Assembly (NCBI GenBank): GCA_003240695.1
Contig: QFNC01000002.1
Location: 1-64,000 of the forward strand
DNA length: 64,000 nucleotides
From: Pseudoxanthomonas suwonensis
GTDB lineage: Bacteria > Pseudomonadota > Gammaproteobacteria > Xanthomonadales > Xanthomonadaceae
Direction of reading: 5' to 3'
Positions 1 to 9,196 of this stretch are shown here, piece by piece. The first letter of the stretch is position 1. Each line of letters opens with the position of its first letter. Position numbers and translations under genes: made by a program. The notes under the pieces are model-generated. The model did no database searches. It was not told the DNA's origin and was given only the letters and a program-made list of their open reading frames with translations.

Positions 1-46
1 GCTTGCGCTGGCCCAGGCCTTCGGCATCACCGAACGTCAGTTGCAT
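1..46 (-). CDS. IS5-family transposase, N-terminal 15 residues (runs off window)
   Basis: The minus strand from base 46 reads MQLTFGDAEGLGQRK and stays open to the window edge. I recognise this as the usual N-terminus of a group of IS5-family transposases (MQLxFGDAE followed by a basic stretch). The DDE catalytic core would lie outside the window. The start sits 65 bases inside the terminal repeat, as expected for a compact insertion sequence. Whether the gene is complete is unknown. Confidence 0.7.
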   Translation of the reverse strand, partial: MQLTFGDAEGLGQRK

Positions 47-111
47 CGATCGTCATCCAATTCAGGTCGCGCTATTGTCACCCGCAACGGGGGGAGTTGT
101 TCAGACCTTCC
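1..111 (-). mobile_element. left end of an IS5-family insertion sequence (partial)
   Basis: Read on the minus strand, the element begins at base 111 with GGAAGGTCTGAACAA, which resembles the GGAAGGTGCGAATAA-type terminal repeat of IS5. A transposase start follows at base 46. The four bases just outside (112-115) are CTAA, the target IS5 elements duplicate. Only the transposase-start end is in the window, so the element's length, integrity and second copy of the target site cannot be judged. It lies 11 bases past the purA stop, so purA is intact. Confidence 0.75.
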
Positions 112-115
112 CTAA
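112..115. repeat. CTAA target-site copy flanking the IS5-type end
   Basis: CTAA directly abuts the inferred element terminus at base 111. It matches the YTAR consensus duplicated by IS5-family transposition. The partner copy should lie at the other end of the element, outside this window. Confidence 0.6.
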
Positions 116-122
116 AGCGTGA

Positions 123-1415
<1,293 letters not shown>

Positions 1416-1436
1416 GGCACACCTCCAGACGTGACG

Positions 1437-1458
1437 AAAGCCGGGGGTGCCCGGCTTT
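1437..1458 (-). promoter_or_regulatory. perfect 9-bp hairpin in the purA leader
   Basis: AAAGCCGGG pairs perfectly with CCCGGCTTT around a four-base loop, 22 bases before the purA start. On the minus strand it is followed by a single C rather than a T run, so it is at best a weak terminator for the upstream hfl operon. It may instead be a stabilising or regulatory 5' leader hairpin. No purine riboswitch core is visible. Confidence 0.45.
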
Positions 1459-1463
1459 GGCGC

Positions 1464-1469
1464 ATTCTA
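1464..1469 (-). promoter_or_regulatory. putative -10 box (TAGAAT) for purA
   Basis: The minus strand reads TAGAAT 48 bases before the purA start, upstream of the leader hairpin. The same hexamer precedes four other genes in this window at fixed distances. No convincing -35 box is visible, so the call rests on recurrence. Confidence 0.45.
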
Positions 1470-1515
1470 CGCCGTTCGCATGACGGCTGCGATCACGCCA
1501 GCGGCGCATCATGCA

Positions 1516-1713
1516 TCACCCGCTGCCGGCACCGCGCACCAGATACAGCGATACCAGTCCCGCGATGAGGATCGCAGCGCCCACGCGGCGCAGCTGCTCG
1601 TCGCTCAATTGCTGCAGCTGCTGCATCGCGCGCTTCCAGGCACCGGGGCACGCGAACAGCAGCAGACCTTCGATGATCGCCACCAGTGTCAGCGCCGTCC
1701 ACAACTCGCCCAT
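1516..1713 (-). CDS. DUF2065 family small membrane protein (YjeT-like)
   Basis: A 65-residue protein with two hydrophobic segments (about residues 6-24 and 45-60) around a short basic, glutamine-rich amphipathic stretch. Length, topology and position between hflC and purA match the DUF2065/YjeT family, whose function is not established. It starts 11 bases after the hflC stop, so it is very likely in the hflK-hflC transcript. The link to HflKC is inferred from context only. Confidence 0.85.
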   Translation of the reverse strand: MGELWTALTLVAIIEGLLLFACPGAWKRAMQQLQQLSDEQLRRVGAAILIAGLVSLYLVRGAGSG

Positions 1714-1724
1714 CGCGCGGGAAA

Positions 1725-2588
1725 TCAGCGGTCGTTACGCAGGTAGTCGAGAAACGGATCGTTCTTGTCCAGCACGATGACCGATTCACCGTCGGCAAAC
1801 GCGGCGCGATACGCCTCCAGACTGCGCTGGAACGCATAGAACGCCGGATCCTTGGTCGCGGCTTCGGCATAGATCGCGGTCGCCTGCGCATCGCCCTCGC
1901 CACGGACCTTCTGCGCGTCGCGCTCGGCCTCGGCCACCAGCACGGCGCGGTCGCGGTCGGCCTTGGCCCTGATCGTCAATGCCTGCTCCTCGCCCTCCGC
2001 GCGCAGCTTGCTGGCCACCTGCTGGCGCTGTGCGCGCATGCGCCGGTAGACCTGGTCGATCACTTCGCTGTCTGTGGGCAGGTCGATCTGCTTGATGCGC
2101 AGGTCGACGATGCGCACCCCCATGGTGCTGGCGCCCTGGTTGATGATGTCCAGCTGCGCACCGATCACCTTCGAGCGGTCGGCCGACACCACTTCCTGCA
2201 GGGTGCGCTGGTTCACCTCGTTGCGCAGGGCGTCGCGGATGATCGGCGCCAGCCGCTGCACGGCCAGTTCCTCGTCGCCGCCGGTGGCGCGGAAGAACGC
2301 CTGGCTGTTCTCGATCATGCCCAGGGCGAAGAAGTCCACGCTCACGTCCTTGCGTTCGGAGGTGAGGTAGCGCTCCGGCTCGGCGGCGATCACCTGCAGG
2401 CGACGATCGAAGATGCGCGGCGATTCGATGATCGGGATCTTGAACTGCAGCCCGGGGCCGATGTCGGTGCGCACCACCTTGCCCAGGTTCAGCACGATGG
2501 CGGTTTCGCCTTCGCGCACCACGTACATCGAGCCGCTCAGCAGGATCAGGGCGGCGATGGCGATGCCGATCCAGGTGGATGCCTTCAT
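1725..2588 (-). CDS. hflC: FtsH protease modulator HflC (SPFH domain)
   Basis: HflC and HflK form the membrane-anchored HflKC complex, which surrounds FtsH and limits its access to membrane substrates. The protein has 287 residues, with an N-terminal membrane segment at about 5-22 followed by an SPFH/band-7 domain and an alanine- and glutamate-rich coiled region. The ATG at 2588 overlaps the hflK stop in ATGA, implying translational coupling. The frame stays open farther upstream, but that part runs inside hflK and is not family-like. ftsH itself is in this window, several genes upstream on the same strand. Confidence 0.96.
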   Translation of the reverse strand: MKASTWIGIAIAALILLSGSMYVVREGETAIVLNLGKVVRTDIGPGLQFKIPIIESPRIFDRRLQVIAAEPERYLTSERKDVSVDFFALGMIENSQAFFRATGGDEELAVQRLAPIIRDALRNEVNQRTLQEVVSADRSKVIGAQLDIINQGASTMGVRIVDLRIKQIDLPTDSEVIDQVYRRMRAQRQQVASKLRAEGEEQALTIRAKADRDRAVLVAEAERDAQKVRGEGDAQATAIYAEAATKDPAFYAFQRSLEAYRAAFADGESVIVLDKNDPFLDYLRNDR

Positions 2589-3697
2589 GGGCTGGACTCC
2601 TTTCGGGTATCGGGGCGTTCGCCGCGTTCGGGACGGATGCCGCGCGATTCCACGGTGACCGTGGGCGAGATCACCTCGGGCGGCACGATGGCCGGCTGCT
2701 CGGCAGCGGATGATGGCGTTGCACCGGCCATCGGCACGTAGATCAACTGGCGACCGTCGCCGCCGACCACCTTGCGGTTCTCCTGCAGCACCTGCTGCAC
2801 CGTGTCCAGCCACAGGCGCTTGCGGGTGACGTCCGGGGCCTTCTTGTATTCGTCCACCAGCAGGCTGAAACGCTGCGCATCACCGCTGGCCTTGGCGATG
2901 GTCGCGGTCCTGTAGCCCTCGGCCACGGTGCGGGTGCGCGCCGCGATGCCGCGCGCTTCCGGCACGATCTTGGCAGCATAGGCCTGGGCTTCGCTGATCA
3001 GCCGGTCCTTGTCCTGCTGGGCGCTGTTGACGTCGTCGAAGGCCGGCTTGACTTCTTCCGGTGGACGTGCGTTGGGCAGGTTCAGTTCGGTCACGAACAG
3101 GCCGGTGCGGTAGGCATCCAGCGACTTCTGCAGGTTGGACTTGGCCGACACGGCCAAGGCATCGCGCGCACCCAGCACCGTGTCCAGGTCGGAACGGCCC
3201 ACCTGCTCGCGCACGCTGCTCAGCGCCGCCTGCTGCAGCACCTGCTGGGCATCGCGGGTGCCGAAAAGGTACAGCTGGGGATCGCCCACCCGGTACTGCA
3301 CGTTGATTTCCACGCTGACGATGTTCTCGTCGCGGGTCAGGATCGGCACGGTTTCGCTGTAGGTGTCGATGCGGGTGGCGGCCACCTTGGTCACCTGTTC
3401 GACCGGCCAGGGCAGCTTGAGATGCGGCCCCGGCTGCAGCACGCGCGCGACCTGCCCGAAACGCAGCACCACGCCGCGCTGCTGCTCGGTGATCAGCACG
3501 AAGCTGTTGAACACGACGAACAGCGCCAGCGCGGCCACGATCCAGCGCCAGGCGCCCCCACCGCCGAACAGGCCGCGCAGGTTGTCCAGGTAGTCCTGCG
3601 GACGGAATCCGCCACCGGAACCACCACCGCGATTCTGGCGCCGCCGGGGCGTGCGGTTGTCATCCGGGTCGCTGCTGCCGGGGGTGTTCCAGGGCAT
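2585..3697 (-). CDS. hflK: FtsH protease modulator HflK (SPFH domain)
   Basis: Partner of HflC in the HflKC complex that regulates FtsH. The 370-residue protein starts with a glycine- and arginine-rich cytoplasmic tail (about 1-45), has one membrane segment at about 50-70, then a band-7/SPFH domain and a charged helical region, and ends in a low-complexity tail. This is the usual HflK layout. Its stop overlaps the hflC start by four bases. It lies 58 bases after hflX in the conserved hfq-hflX-hflK-hflC order. Confidence 0.96.
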   Translation of the reverse strand: MPWNTPGSSDPDDNRTPRRRQNRGGGSGGGFRPQDYLDNLRGLFGGGGAWRWIVAALALFVVFNSFVLITEQQRGVVLRFGQVARVLQPGPHLKLPWPVEQVTKVAATRIDTYSETVPILTRDENIVSVEINVQYRVGDPQLYLFGTRDAQQVLQQAALSSVREQVGRSDLDTVLGARDALAVSAKSNLQKSLDAYRTGLFVTELNLPNARPPEEVKPAFDDVNSAQQDKDRLISEAQAYAAKIVPEARGIAARTRTVAEGYRTATIAKASGDAQRFSLLVDEYKKAPDVTRKRLWLDTVQQVLQENRKVVGGDGRQLIYVPMAGATPSSAAEQPAIVPPEVISPTVTVESRGIRPERGERPDTRKESSP

Positions 3698-3755
3698 GCC
3701 TGCTCCAAATCAAGCGTGGGTCGGGCCGAAGACGGCCGTCGGTGAACGGATCATT

Positions 3756-5081
3756 CTAACCGCCGGTCGCATCGGCAACGGCATCGGCCTGTCGCAGCAG
3801 CATCCGCAGCGGGCTGCCATCGTCCTGCGCGGCGAGACGGGCTGCTTCGGCCAGCGGCAGATCGATGCGCACCTGCCAGCCATCGCCATCCCCCTGCTCG
3901 GCCTGCACGGCCTGCAGCGCATGCAGCCGTGCGCGCAGGCGTCCGGCCGTGACCGGCAGCTGCAACACCCCTTGCACGCGGCGCAAATCGATCGCTTCGG
4001 CCATCGCCTGACCCAGGCCATCCAGGCCGACCCGGTCGCGGGCGCTGATCCAGACACGCCGCCGCGTTTCGCCGAAGCCGTCCACGCGCGACTGCGCGCC
4101 GTCGATGCGATCGATCTTGTTGAACACCAGCAGCTGCGGGATGTCGCCGGCGCCGATTTCCTCCAACACCGCATCCACCTGGCCGATCCGCTCGTCGCGG
4201 GCCGGATCGGCGGCGTCGATCACGTGCAGCAGCAGGTCGGCTTCGCGTGCCTCGGACAGGGTGGAACGGAACGCGGCCACCAGTTCGTGCGGCAGGTCGC
4301 GCACGAAGCCGACAGTATCGGCCAGCACCACGTGACCACCCGGCAGCGCGATGCGGCGCACGGTGGGATCCAGCGTGGCGAACAGCCGGTCGTCGGCATA
4401 GGCATCGGCGCCGCTGAGAGCGTTGAACAGCGTGGACTTGCCGGCGTTGGTGTAACCCACCAGCGCCACCCGCGGCAGCTCGCTGCGCACCCGCGCACGG
4501 CGCATCTGGTCGCGCTGCACCTGCACCTTTTCCAGGCGCTTCTGCAGCATGTCCACGCGCTTCTGTAACAGGCGGCGGTCGGTTTCCAGCTGGGTTTCAC
4601 CTGGACCGCGCAGACCGATCGAACCGCCGCGCTGGCGTTCCAGGTGGGTCCAGCCGCGCACCAGCCGCGTGGCCATGTGCCGCAGCTGCGCCAGTTCCAC
4701 CTGCAGCTTGCCTTCGTGGCTTTGCGCACGCTGGGCGAAGATGTCCAGGATCAGCCCGGTGCGATCCACCACGCGGCGTTCCAGCTGCCGTTCCAGGTTG
4801 CGCTCCTGCACCGGCGTGAGCGCGTGGTTGATCAGCACCAGATCGGCCTCGGTGGCATCGGCGACGGCTTTCAGCTCTTCCACCTTGCCGCTGCCGATCA
4901 GCGTGGCCGGATGCGGGCGGTCGATGCGCGCTGTGGCCACGTGGGCCACGCTGGCCCCGGCCGAGCGCACCAGTTCGGTGAACTCCTCCAGCACGGCTTC
5001 GTCCGGCGGGCCACCGGCATGCGGCTGCACCAGCAGGGCGTGTTCGCCCTTGCGGGAGCGCTCAAACAGCGTGACAGGCAT
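3756..5081 (-). CDS. hflX: ribosome-associated GTPase HflX
   Basis: GTPase that binds the 50S subunit and splits stalled 70S ribosomes, especially after stress. The N-terminal HflX domain ends in the family signature RGPGETQLETDRR (158-170) after a helical linker. The G domain has G1 GYTNAGKS at 209-216, G3 DTVGF at 255-259 and G4 NKID at 321-324. The C-terminal domain (about 350-441) is short. At 441 residues it is of normal length. It lies 85 bases after hfq, in the standard order. Confidence 0.96.
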   Translation of the reverse strand: MPVTLFERSRKGEHALLVQPHAGGPPDEAVLEEFTELVRSAGASVAHVATARIDRPHPATLIGSGKVEELKAVADATEADLVLINHALTPVQERNLERQLERRVVDRTGLILDIFAQRAQSHEGKLQVELAQLRHMATRLVRGWTHLERQRGGSIGLRGPGETQLETDRRLLQKRVDMLQKRLEKVQVQRDQMRRARVRSELPRVALVGYTNAGKSTLFNALSGADAYADDRLFATLDPTVRRIALPGGHVVLADTVGFVRDLPHELVAAFRSTLSEAREADLLLHVIDAADPARDERIGQVDAVLEEIGAGDIPQLLVFNKIDRIDGAQSRVDGFGETRRRVWISARDRVGLDGLGQAMAEAIDLRRVQGVLQLPVTAGRLRARLHALQAVQAEQGDGDGWQVRIDLPLAEAARLAAQDDGSPLRMLLRQADAVADATGG

Positions 5082-5166
5082 CGGCGGGCAAGAAGGCGAT
5101 CGGCATCATGCCTTCATCATGGTGGCGAATGCGGCCAAGGCAAGCGCCATCACGCAGGCGGCAACG

Positions 5167-5478
5167 TCAATCCGGTTCAGCTTCGTCGTGATCGCCATCG
5201 TGATCGTCATGATCATGCTCGGATGCGCGGGACTCGGCGCCATCCTGCACGTGGCCGCCGTTGGGTCCGACGCGCACGTTGCGGGCCGGCACCACCGTGG
5301 AGATCGCGTGCTTGTAGACCATCTGGCTCACCGTGCTGCGCAGCAACACGACGAATTGGTCGAAGGATTCGATGGTGCCCTGCAACTTGATGCCGTTGAC
5401 CAGATAGATGGAAACCGGCACGCGTTCGCGGCGCAAGGCGTTCAGGAATGGGTCCTGCAAGGACTGCCCTTTGGACAT
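5167..5478 (-). CDS. hfq: RNA chaperone Hfq
   Basis: Hexameric Sm-like protein that pairs small RNAs with mRNAs. The Sm core covers residues 7-66, with QDPFLN at 8-13 and the Sm2 signature YKHAIS at 55-60. The variable C-terminal tail ends in a strongly acidic, histidine-rich run (88-103, four His and six Asp), unlike the Gln/Ser-rich tail of E. coli Hfq. It lies between miaA and hflX as in most gammaproteobacteria. A candidate -10 element about 95 bases upstream suggests a promoter separate from miaA. Confidence 0.97.
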   Translation of the reverse strand: MSKGQSLQDPFLNALRRERVPVSIYLVNGIKLQGTIESFDQFVVLLRSTVSQMVYKHAISTVVPARNVRVGPNGGHVQDGAESRASEHDHDDHDGDHDEAEPD

Positions 5479-5573
5479 CAGATGTACTCCCCGGTTTGTC
5501 TGCTCTTGTTATTGCGGCCGCGGCTTGCCCGCTGCCGGATCGCCGGTCGGCTCCCCGCCGCGACGACCGTTCG

Positions 5574-5579
5574 ATCTTA
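5574..5579 (-). promoter_or_regulatory. putative -10 box (TAAGAT) for hfq
   Basis: The minus strand reads TGTGTAAGAT in the 147-base miaA-hfq gap, a TAAGAT hexamer with an upstream TG as in extended -10 promoters. It would give an hfq leader of roughly 90 bases. The -35 region is weak. The rest of the gap shows no other feature I can support. Confidence 0.35.
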
Positions 5580-5625
5580 CACAAGCACCGCGGATTTGGA
5601 AGCCGGCAACAGGACGAATTGCCGG

Positions 5626-6597
5626 TCAGTCGGCACGGGCGTGCCCCAGGAACAGTCGCAATGCCGCATCGATGTGCGCTGCATCACGTTGCGGGTCGAA
5701 CCAGCGCGCATCCAGCTGGCCGCGCAGCCAGGTGAGCTGCCGCTTGGCCAGCTGCCGGGTCGCGGCCATGGCGCGTTGCCGGAACATGACCGCATCGACA
5801 TCGCCATCCAGATGCTCCCAGGCCTGCCGGTAGCCCACGGCCCGCACCGCAGGCAGGTCGCGCACCGCCGGATGCGCGGCCAGCTGCGGCAGGGCGCGCA
5901 GGCGGCGCACTTCGTCCAGGAAGCCGGCCTGCAGCATCGCGTCGAAACGCTGGGCGATGCGCGCGTGCAGCAGCGCGCGGTCGGTCGGTGCCAGCACCAG
6001 TTTCAGCAATCGCACCGGCAACCGTTGACTGGCTGCCTGCTGCTGCCAGTGGCTGATCGGCCGGCCGGTGAGCCGATGCACCTCCAGCGCACGCTGGATG
6101 CGTTGCGGATCGGTGGCGTGGATGCGTGCCGCGGCAATCGGATCGATCTGCGCCAGCCGCGCATGCAAGGCCGGCCAGCCGACCTGGTCGGCCTGTGCCT
6201 GCAGTTCGGCACGGATGGCGGCGTCGGCGCCCGGCATCGGCGCCAAACCACCGAACAGCGCCTGGAAATACAGTCCGGTGCCACCGGCCAGCACCGGCAG
6301 GCGGGCACGGGACACGATGCTGTCGATGGCTTGTCGGGCCAGCTGCGCATACTCGGCTGCGGAACACGGCTGCCATGGGTCGTGGGTGTCGATCAGGTGA
6401 TGGGGGATGCCGCCGCGTTCGGCCGCATCCGGCTTGGCCGCACCGATGTCCAGGCCACGGTACACCAGCGCCGAATCGACGCTGACGATTTCGCCGCCGT
6501 ACCGCTGCGCGATATGCACCGCCAGCGCGGTCTTGCCGGAGGCCGTGGGACCCATCACCGCCACGGCCAGCGGACGCGCATCGCCGCCATGGATCAT
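5626..6597 (-). CDS. miaA: tRNA dimethylallyltransferase
   Basis: Transfers a dimethylallyl group to A37 of tRNAs that read codons starting with U, the first step to ms2i6A. The P-loop GPTASGKT is at residues 16-23 and is followed by the VSVDSALVYRGLDIGTAKP-like substrate region typical of MiaA, here with GAAKP. The length is 323 residues. I chose the ATG at 6597 because it puts the P-loop at its usual distance from the N-terminus; the open frame continues upstream only as an overlap with putP. The miaA-hfq order is conserved. Confidence 0.95.
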   Translation of the reverse strand: MIHGGDARPLAVAVMGPTASGKTALAVHIAQRYGGEIVSVDSALVYRGLDIGAAKPDAAERGGIPHHLIDTHDPWQPCSAAEYAQLARQAIDSIVSRARLPVLAGGTGLYFQALFGGLAPMPGADAAIRAELQAQADQVGWPALHARLAQIDPIAAARIHATDPQRIQRALEVHRLTGRPISHWQQQAASQRLPVRLLKLVLAPTDRALLHARIAQRFDAMLQAGFLDEVRRLRALPQLAAHPAVRDLPAVRAVGYRQAWEHLDGDVDAVMFRQRAMAATRQLAKRQLTWLRGQLDARWFDPQRDAAHIDAALRLFLGHARAD

Positions 6598-6623
6598 GCC
6601 GGCAGGTGTCCAGGCATCTTCAT

Positions 6624-8204
6624 TCAATAACCGTAGGTTTTCAGCGTGTCGCGCACGTCCTGGTGGGTGATGCGCACCTGTTCGGACGGGGCACGGCCCA
6701 GCAGGCTGACCACCACGATCGCGATGGTGGCCGCGATGCAGCCGGGAACCATCTCGTACACCGGCCAGGCCGCATGGACGGCGCCGAATACCGCCTGTCC
6801 CGCTGCCGACAGCGCCTGAGCGAACGGCGATGCCGTCTGTGCCGCGTCGGCAACCATCGGCGCCGCATTCGCCCACAGCACCACGGTGATGGCACCGGCC
6901 AGCATGCCGGCCAGCGCACCCCAGCCGGTCATCCGCTTCCACAGCAGCGACAGCACCACCACCGGCCCGAACGCGGCCCCGAATCCGGCCCAGGCGTAGC
7001 TGACCAGGCCCAGCACGCGGCTGTCGGGGTCGCGCGCGATCAGGATCGCCAGCACCGCCACCGCCAGCACCATCGCGCGGCCGATCCACACCAGTTCGCG
7101 CTGGCCGGCAGCCGGGCGCAGGAAGCCGCGGTACAGGTCCTCGGTCAACGCGCTGGAACACACCAGCAGCTGGCACGACAGCGTGCTCATGATCGCCGCC
7201 AGGATCGCCGACAGCAGCACCCCCGCGATCCACGGATTGAACAGCTGCTCGGCCAGCACGATGAACACGCGCTCCGGGTTGGCCAGCACCGGTCCCGCCA
7301 CCTCCGGGCGCGGTTCGAAATAGGCGATGCCGAGCAATCCCACGCCCACCGCACCGAGCAGGCACAGCACCATCCAGGTCATGCCGATGCGCCGCGCCTT
7401 GGGAATGGTGCGCACCGATTCGGCGGCCATGAATCGCGCCAGGATGTGTGGCTGGCCGAAATAGCCCAGTCCCCAGGCCAGTGCCGAGACCACCGCCACG
7501 CTGCCACCGCCGGCGATCCAGTGCAGGCGCGCGGGATCGACCCGCTCGATGATTTCCACGCTGTTGTCCCAGCCGCCCAGGGTCAGCAGGATCATCAGCG
7601 GCACCAGCAGTAGTGCGGTGATCATCAGCGTGGCCTGCACCGTGTCGGTCCAGCTGACGGCCAGAAAGCCGCCGATCACCGTATAGGCAATCGTGGCCGC
7701 CGCCCCCCACCACAGCGCCTGCGCATACGGCAACCCGAACACGCTTTCGAACAGACGCGCACCGGCCACGATACCGCTGGCCGCGTAGATGGCGAAGAAA
7801 AACAGGATCACCAGCGCCGACACGATCCGCAGCAGCCGCCCGGCCTGGTCGAAGCGCGAGGTGAAATAGTCAGGCAGGGTCAGTGCGTTGTCGCAATATT
7901 CGGTGTATACGCGCAGCGGCCCGGCCACGAAGCGCCAGTTGAACCACGCGCCGATCAGCAGTCCCACCGCGATCCACGCCTCCGACAGGCCACTGGCGAA
8001 CACCGCACCGGGCAGTCCCATCAGCAACCAGCCGCTCATGTCCGATGCGCCGGCCGACAGCGCCGTCACGTAGCCGCCCAGCGAACGCCCGCCGAGGATG
8101 TAGTCGTCGAAATCGCGGGTGGACTGCCACGCCACCACGCCCAGCGCCACCATCGCCAGCAGGTACAGGCCGAAGGTGATCAGCAGCGGAATGTTGGCGG
8201 TCAT
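6624..8204 (-). CDS. putP: sodium/proline symporter
   Basis: Inner-membrane Na+-coupled proline importer of the solute:sodium symporter family. The 526-residue protein has about 13 hydrophobic helices. Near the N-terminus is the PutP-type stretch LGGRSLGGYVTALSAGASDMSGWLL (abridged: residues about 37-62, with the conserved Ser-Asp-Met-Ser-Gly-Trp-Leu). WAGFGAAFGP near residue 400 is also typical. It sits between folP and miaA with short gaps (60 and 26 bases), an unusual passenger in an otherwise housekeeping run, and lacks the usual neighbour putA here. Confidence 0.92.
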   Translation of the reverse strand: MTANIPLLITFGLYLLAMVALGVVAWQSTRDFDDYILGGRSLGGYVTALSAGASDMSGWLLMGLPGAVFASGLSEAWIAVGLLIGAWFNWRFVAGPLRVYTEYCDNALTLPDYFTSRFDQAGRLLRIVSALVILFFFAIYAASGIVAGARLFESVFGLPYAQALWWGAAATIAYTVIGGFLAVSWTDTVQATLMITALLLVPLMILLTLGGWDNSVEIIERVDPARLHWIAGGGSVAVVSALAWGLGYFGQPHILARFMAAESVRTIPKARRIGMTWMVLCLLGAVGVGLLGIAYFEPRPEVAGPVLANPERVFIVLAEQLFNPWIAGVLLSAILAAIMSTLSCQLLVCSSALTEDLYRGFLRPAAGQRELVWIGRAMVLAVAVLAILIARDPDSRVLGLVSYAWAGFGAAFGPVVVLSLLWKRMTGWGALAGMLAGAITVVLWANAAPMVADAAQTASPFAQALSAAGQAVFGAVHAAWPVYEMVPGCIAATIAIVVVSLLGRAPSEQVRITHQDVRDTLKTYGY

Positions 8205-8264
8205 GCGGCGGCTCCGGGAAAACCCGGCCAGCTTACCGCGCGCAGCGGATCGTGGGCGGCGAGG

Positions 8265-9161
8265 TCAGGCGTCGTCGGGCCATGCGATGGCCAGCCTGGT
8301 GGGCGCACGCGGCTGCGGCATGCCTGCAACAGCCCGCCATACCGCCAGGGCATCCACCGTGGCAGCGACGTCGTGCACCCGCACCAGTAGCGCGCCGCGC
8401 TGCGCGGCCAGCAGATGCGCGGCCACCGAGCCATGCACGCGCTCGGCCGGCACGCTGCGGCCGGTCAATTCGCCGATCGTGGCCTTGCGCGACAGCCCGG
8501 CCAGCACCGGCACGCCCAGTTCGGTGAAACGCTGCAACTGCGCCAGTAATTGCAGATTGTGGTCGCGGGTCTTGCCGAATCCGAAACCGGGATCGACGAT
8601 CACCTTTTTCTTCGGGATGCCGGCCAGCTCGCAGGCGAACAGGCGCTCAGCCAGGAACCGATGCGCCTCGCCCACCACGTCGTCGTACTGCGGTGCGGCC
8701 TGCATGCTGCGCGGTTCGCCCTGCATGTGCATCAGCACCACCGGCACGCCCAGTTCGGCGGCGGCATCCAGTGCACCGTCGCCGCGCAAAGCCAGCACGT
8801 CGTTGATCAGGCCCGCCCCGGCCTGCACCGCCGCACGCATCACCTGCGGTTTGGAGGTATCGATGCTGATCGGAACCGTGGTCTGCCGCGCCAGCGCTTC
8901 GATCACTGGAACGACCCGGCGCAGCTCGTCGTCGACCGATACCGGTTCGGCGCCGGGACGGGTGGATTCGCCGCCGATGTCCAGGCAATCCGCGCCCTCC
9001 TCCACCAGCCGCAACCCATGCGCGATGGCGGCCTCGGTGCTGGCATGCCGCCCGCCGTCGGAAAACGAATCCGGCGTGACATTCACGATGCCCATCACCC
9101 GGCAGCGGTCCAGCAGCAGCGGGCGGCCGGCGCAATCCAGCTGCGGCGTGGTATCGAACAT
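8265..9161 (-). CDS. folP: dihydropteroate synthase
   Basis: Condenses hydroxymethyl-dihydropterin pyrophosphate with p-aminobenzoate in folate synthesis; this is the sulfonamide target. The pterin-binding signature NVTPDSFSDGG is at residues 27-37, and the STRPGAEPVS-like loop (about 65-75) and IDTSKP follow, as expected for the TIM-barrel enzyme. The length of 298 residues is slightly above E. coli FolP. It lies 35 bases after ftsH, matching the conserved ftsH-folP order. glmM, which usually follows, has moved to the trp/accD cluster in this genome. Confidence 0.96.
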   Translation of the reverse strand: MFDTTPQLDCAGRPLLLDRCRVMGIVNVTPDSFSDGGRHASTEAAIAHGLRLVEEGADCLDIGGESTRPGAEPVSVDDELRRVVPVIEALARQTTVPISIDTSKPQVMRAAVQAGAGLINDVLALRGDGALDAAAELGVPVVLMHMQGEPRSMQAAPQYDDVVGEAHRFLAERLFACELAGIPKKKVIVDPGFGFGKTRDHNLQLLAQLQRFTELGVPVLAGLSRKATIGELTGRSVPAERVHGSVAAHLLAAQRGALLVRVHDVAATVDALAVWRAVAGMPQPRAPTRLAIAWPDDA

Positions 9162-9196
9162 CGAGCGACACCCTGCCCGGACGGATCAGTTACGGA

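Noticed and set aside
1437..1458. the purA leader hairpin as a purine riboswitch or strong terminator
   Set aside because: It is a single stem with no conserved riboswitch core and no T run on the relevant strand.
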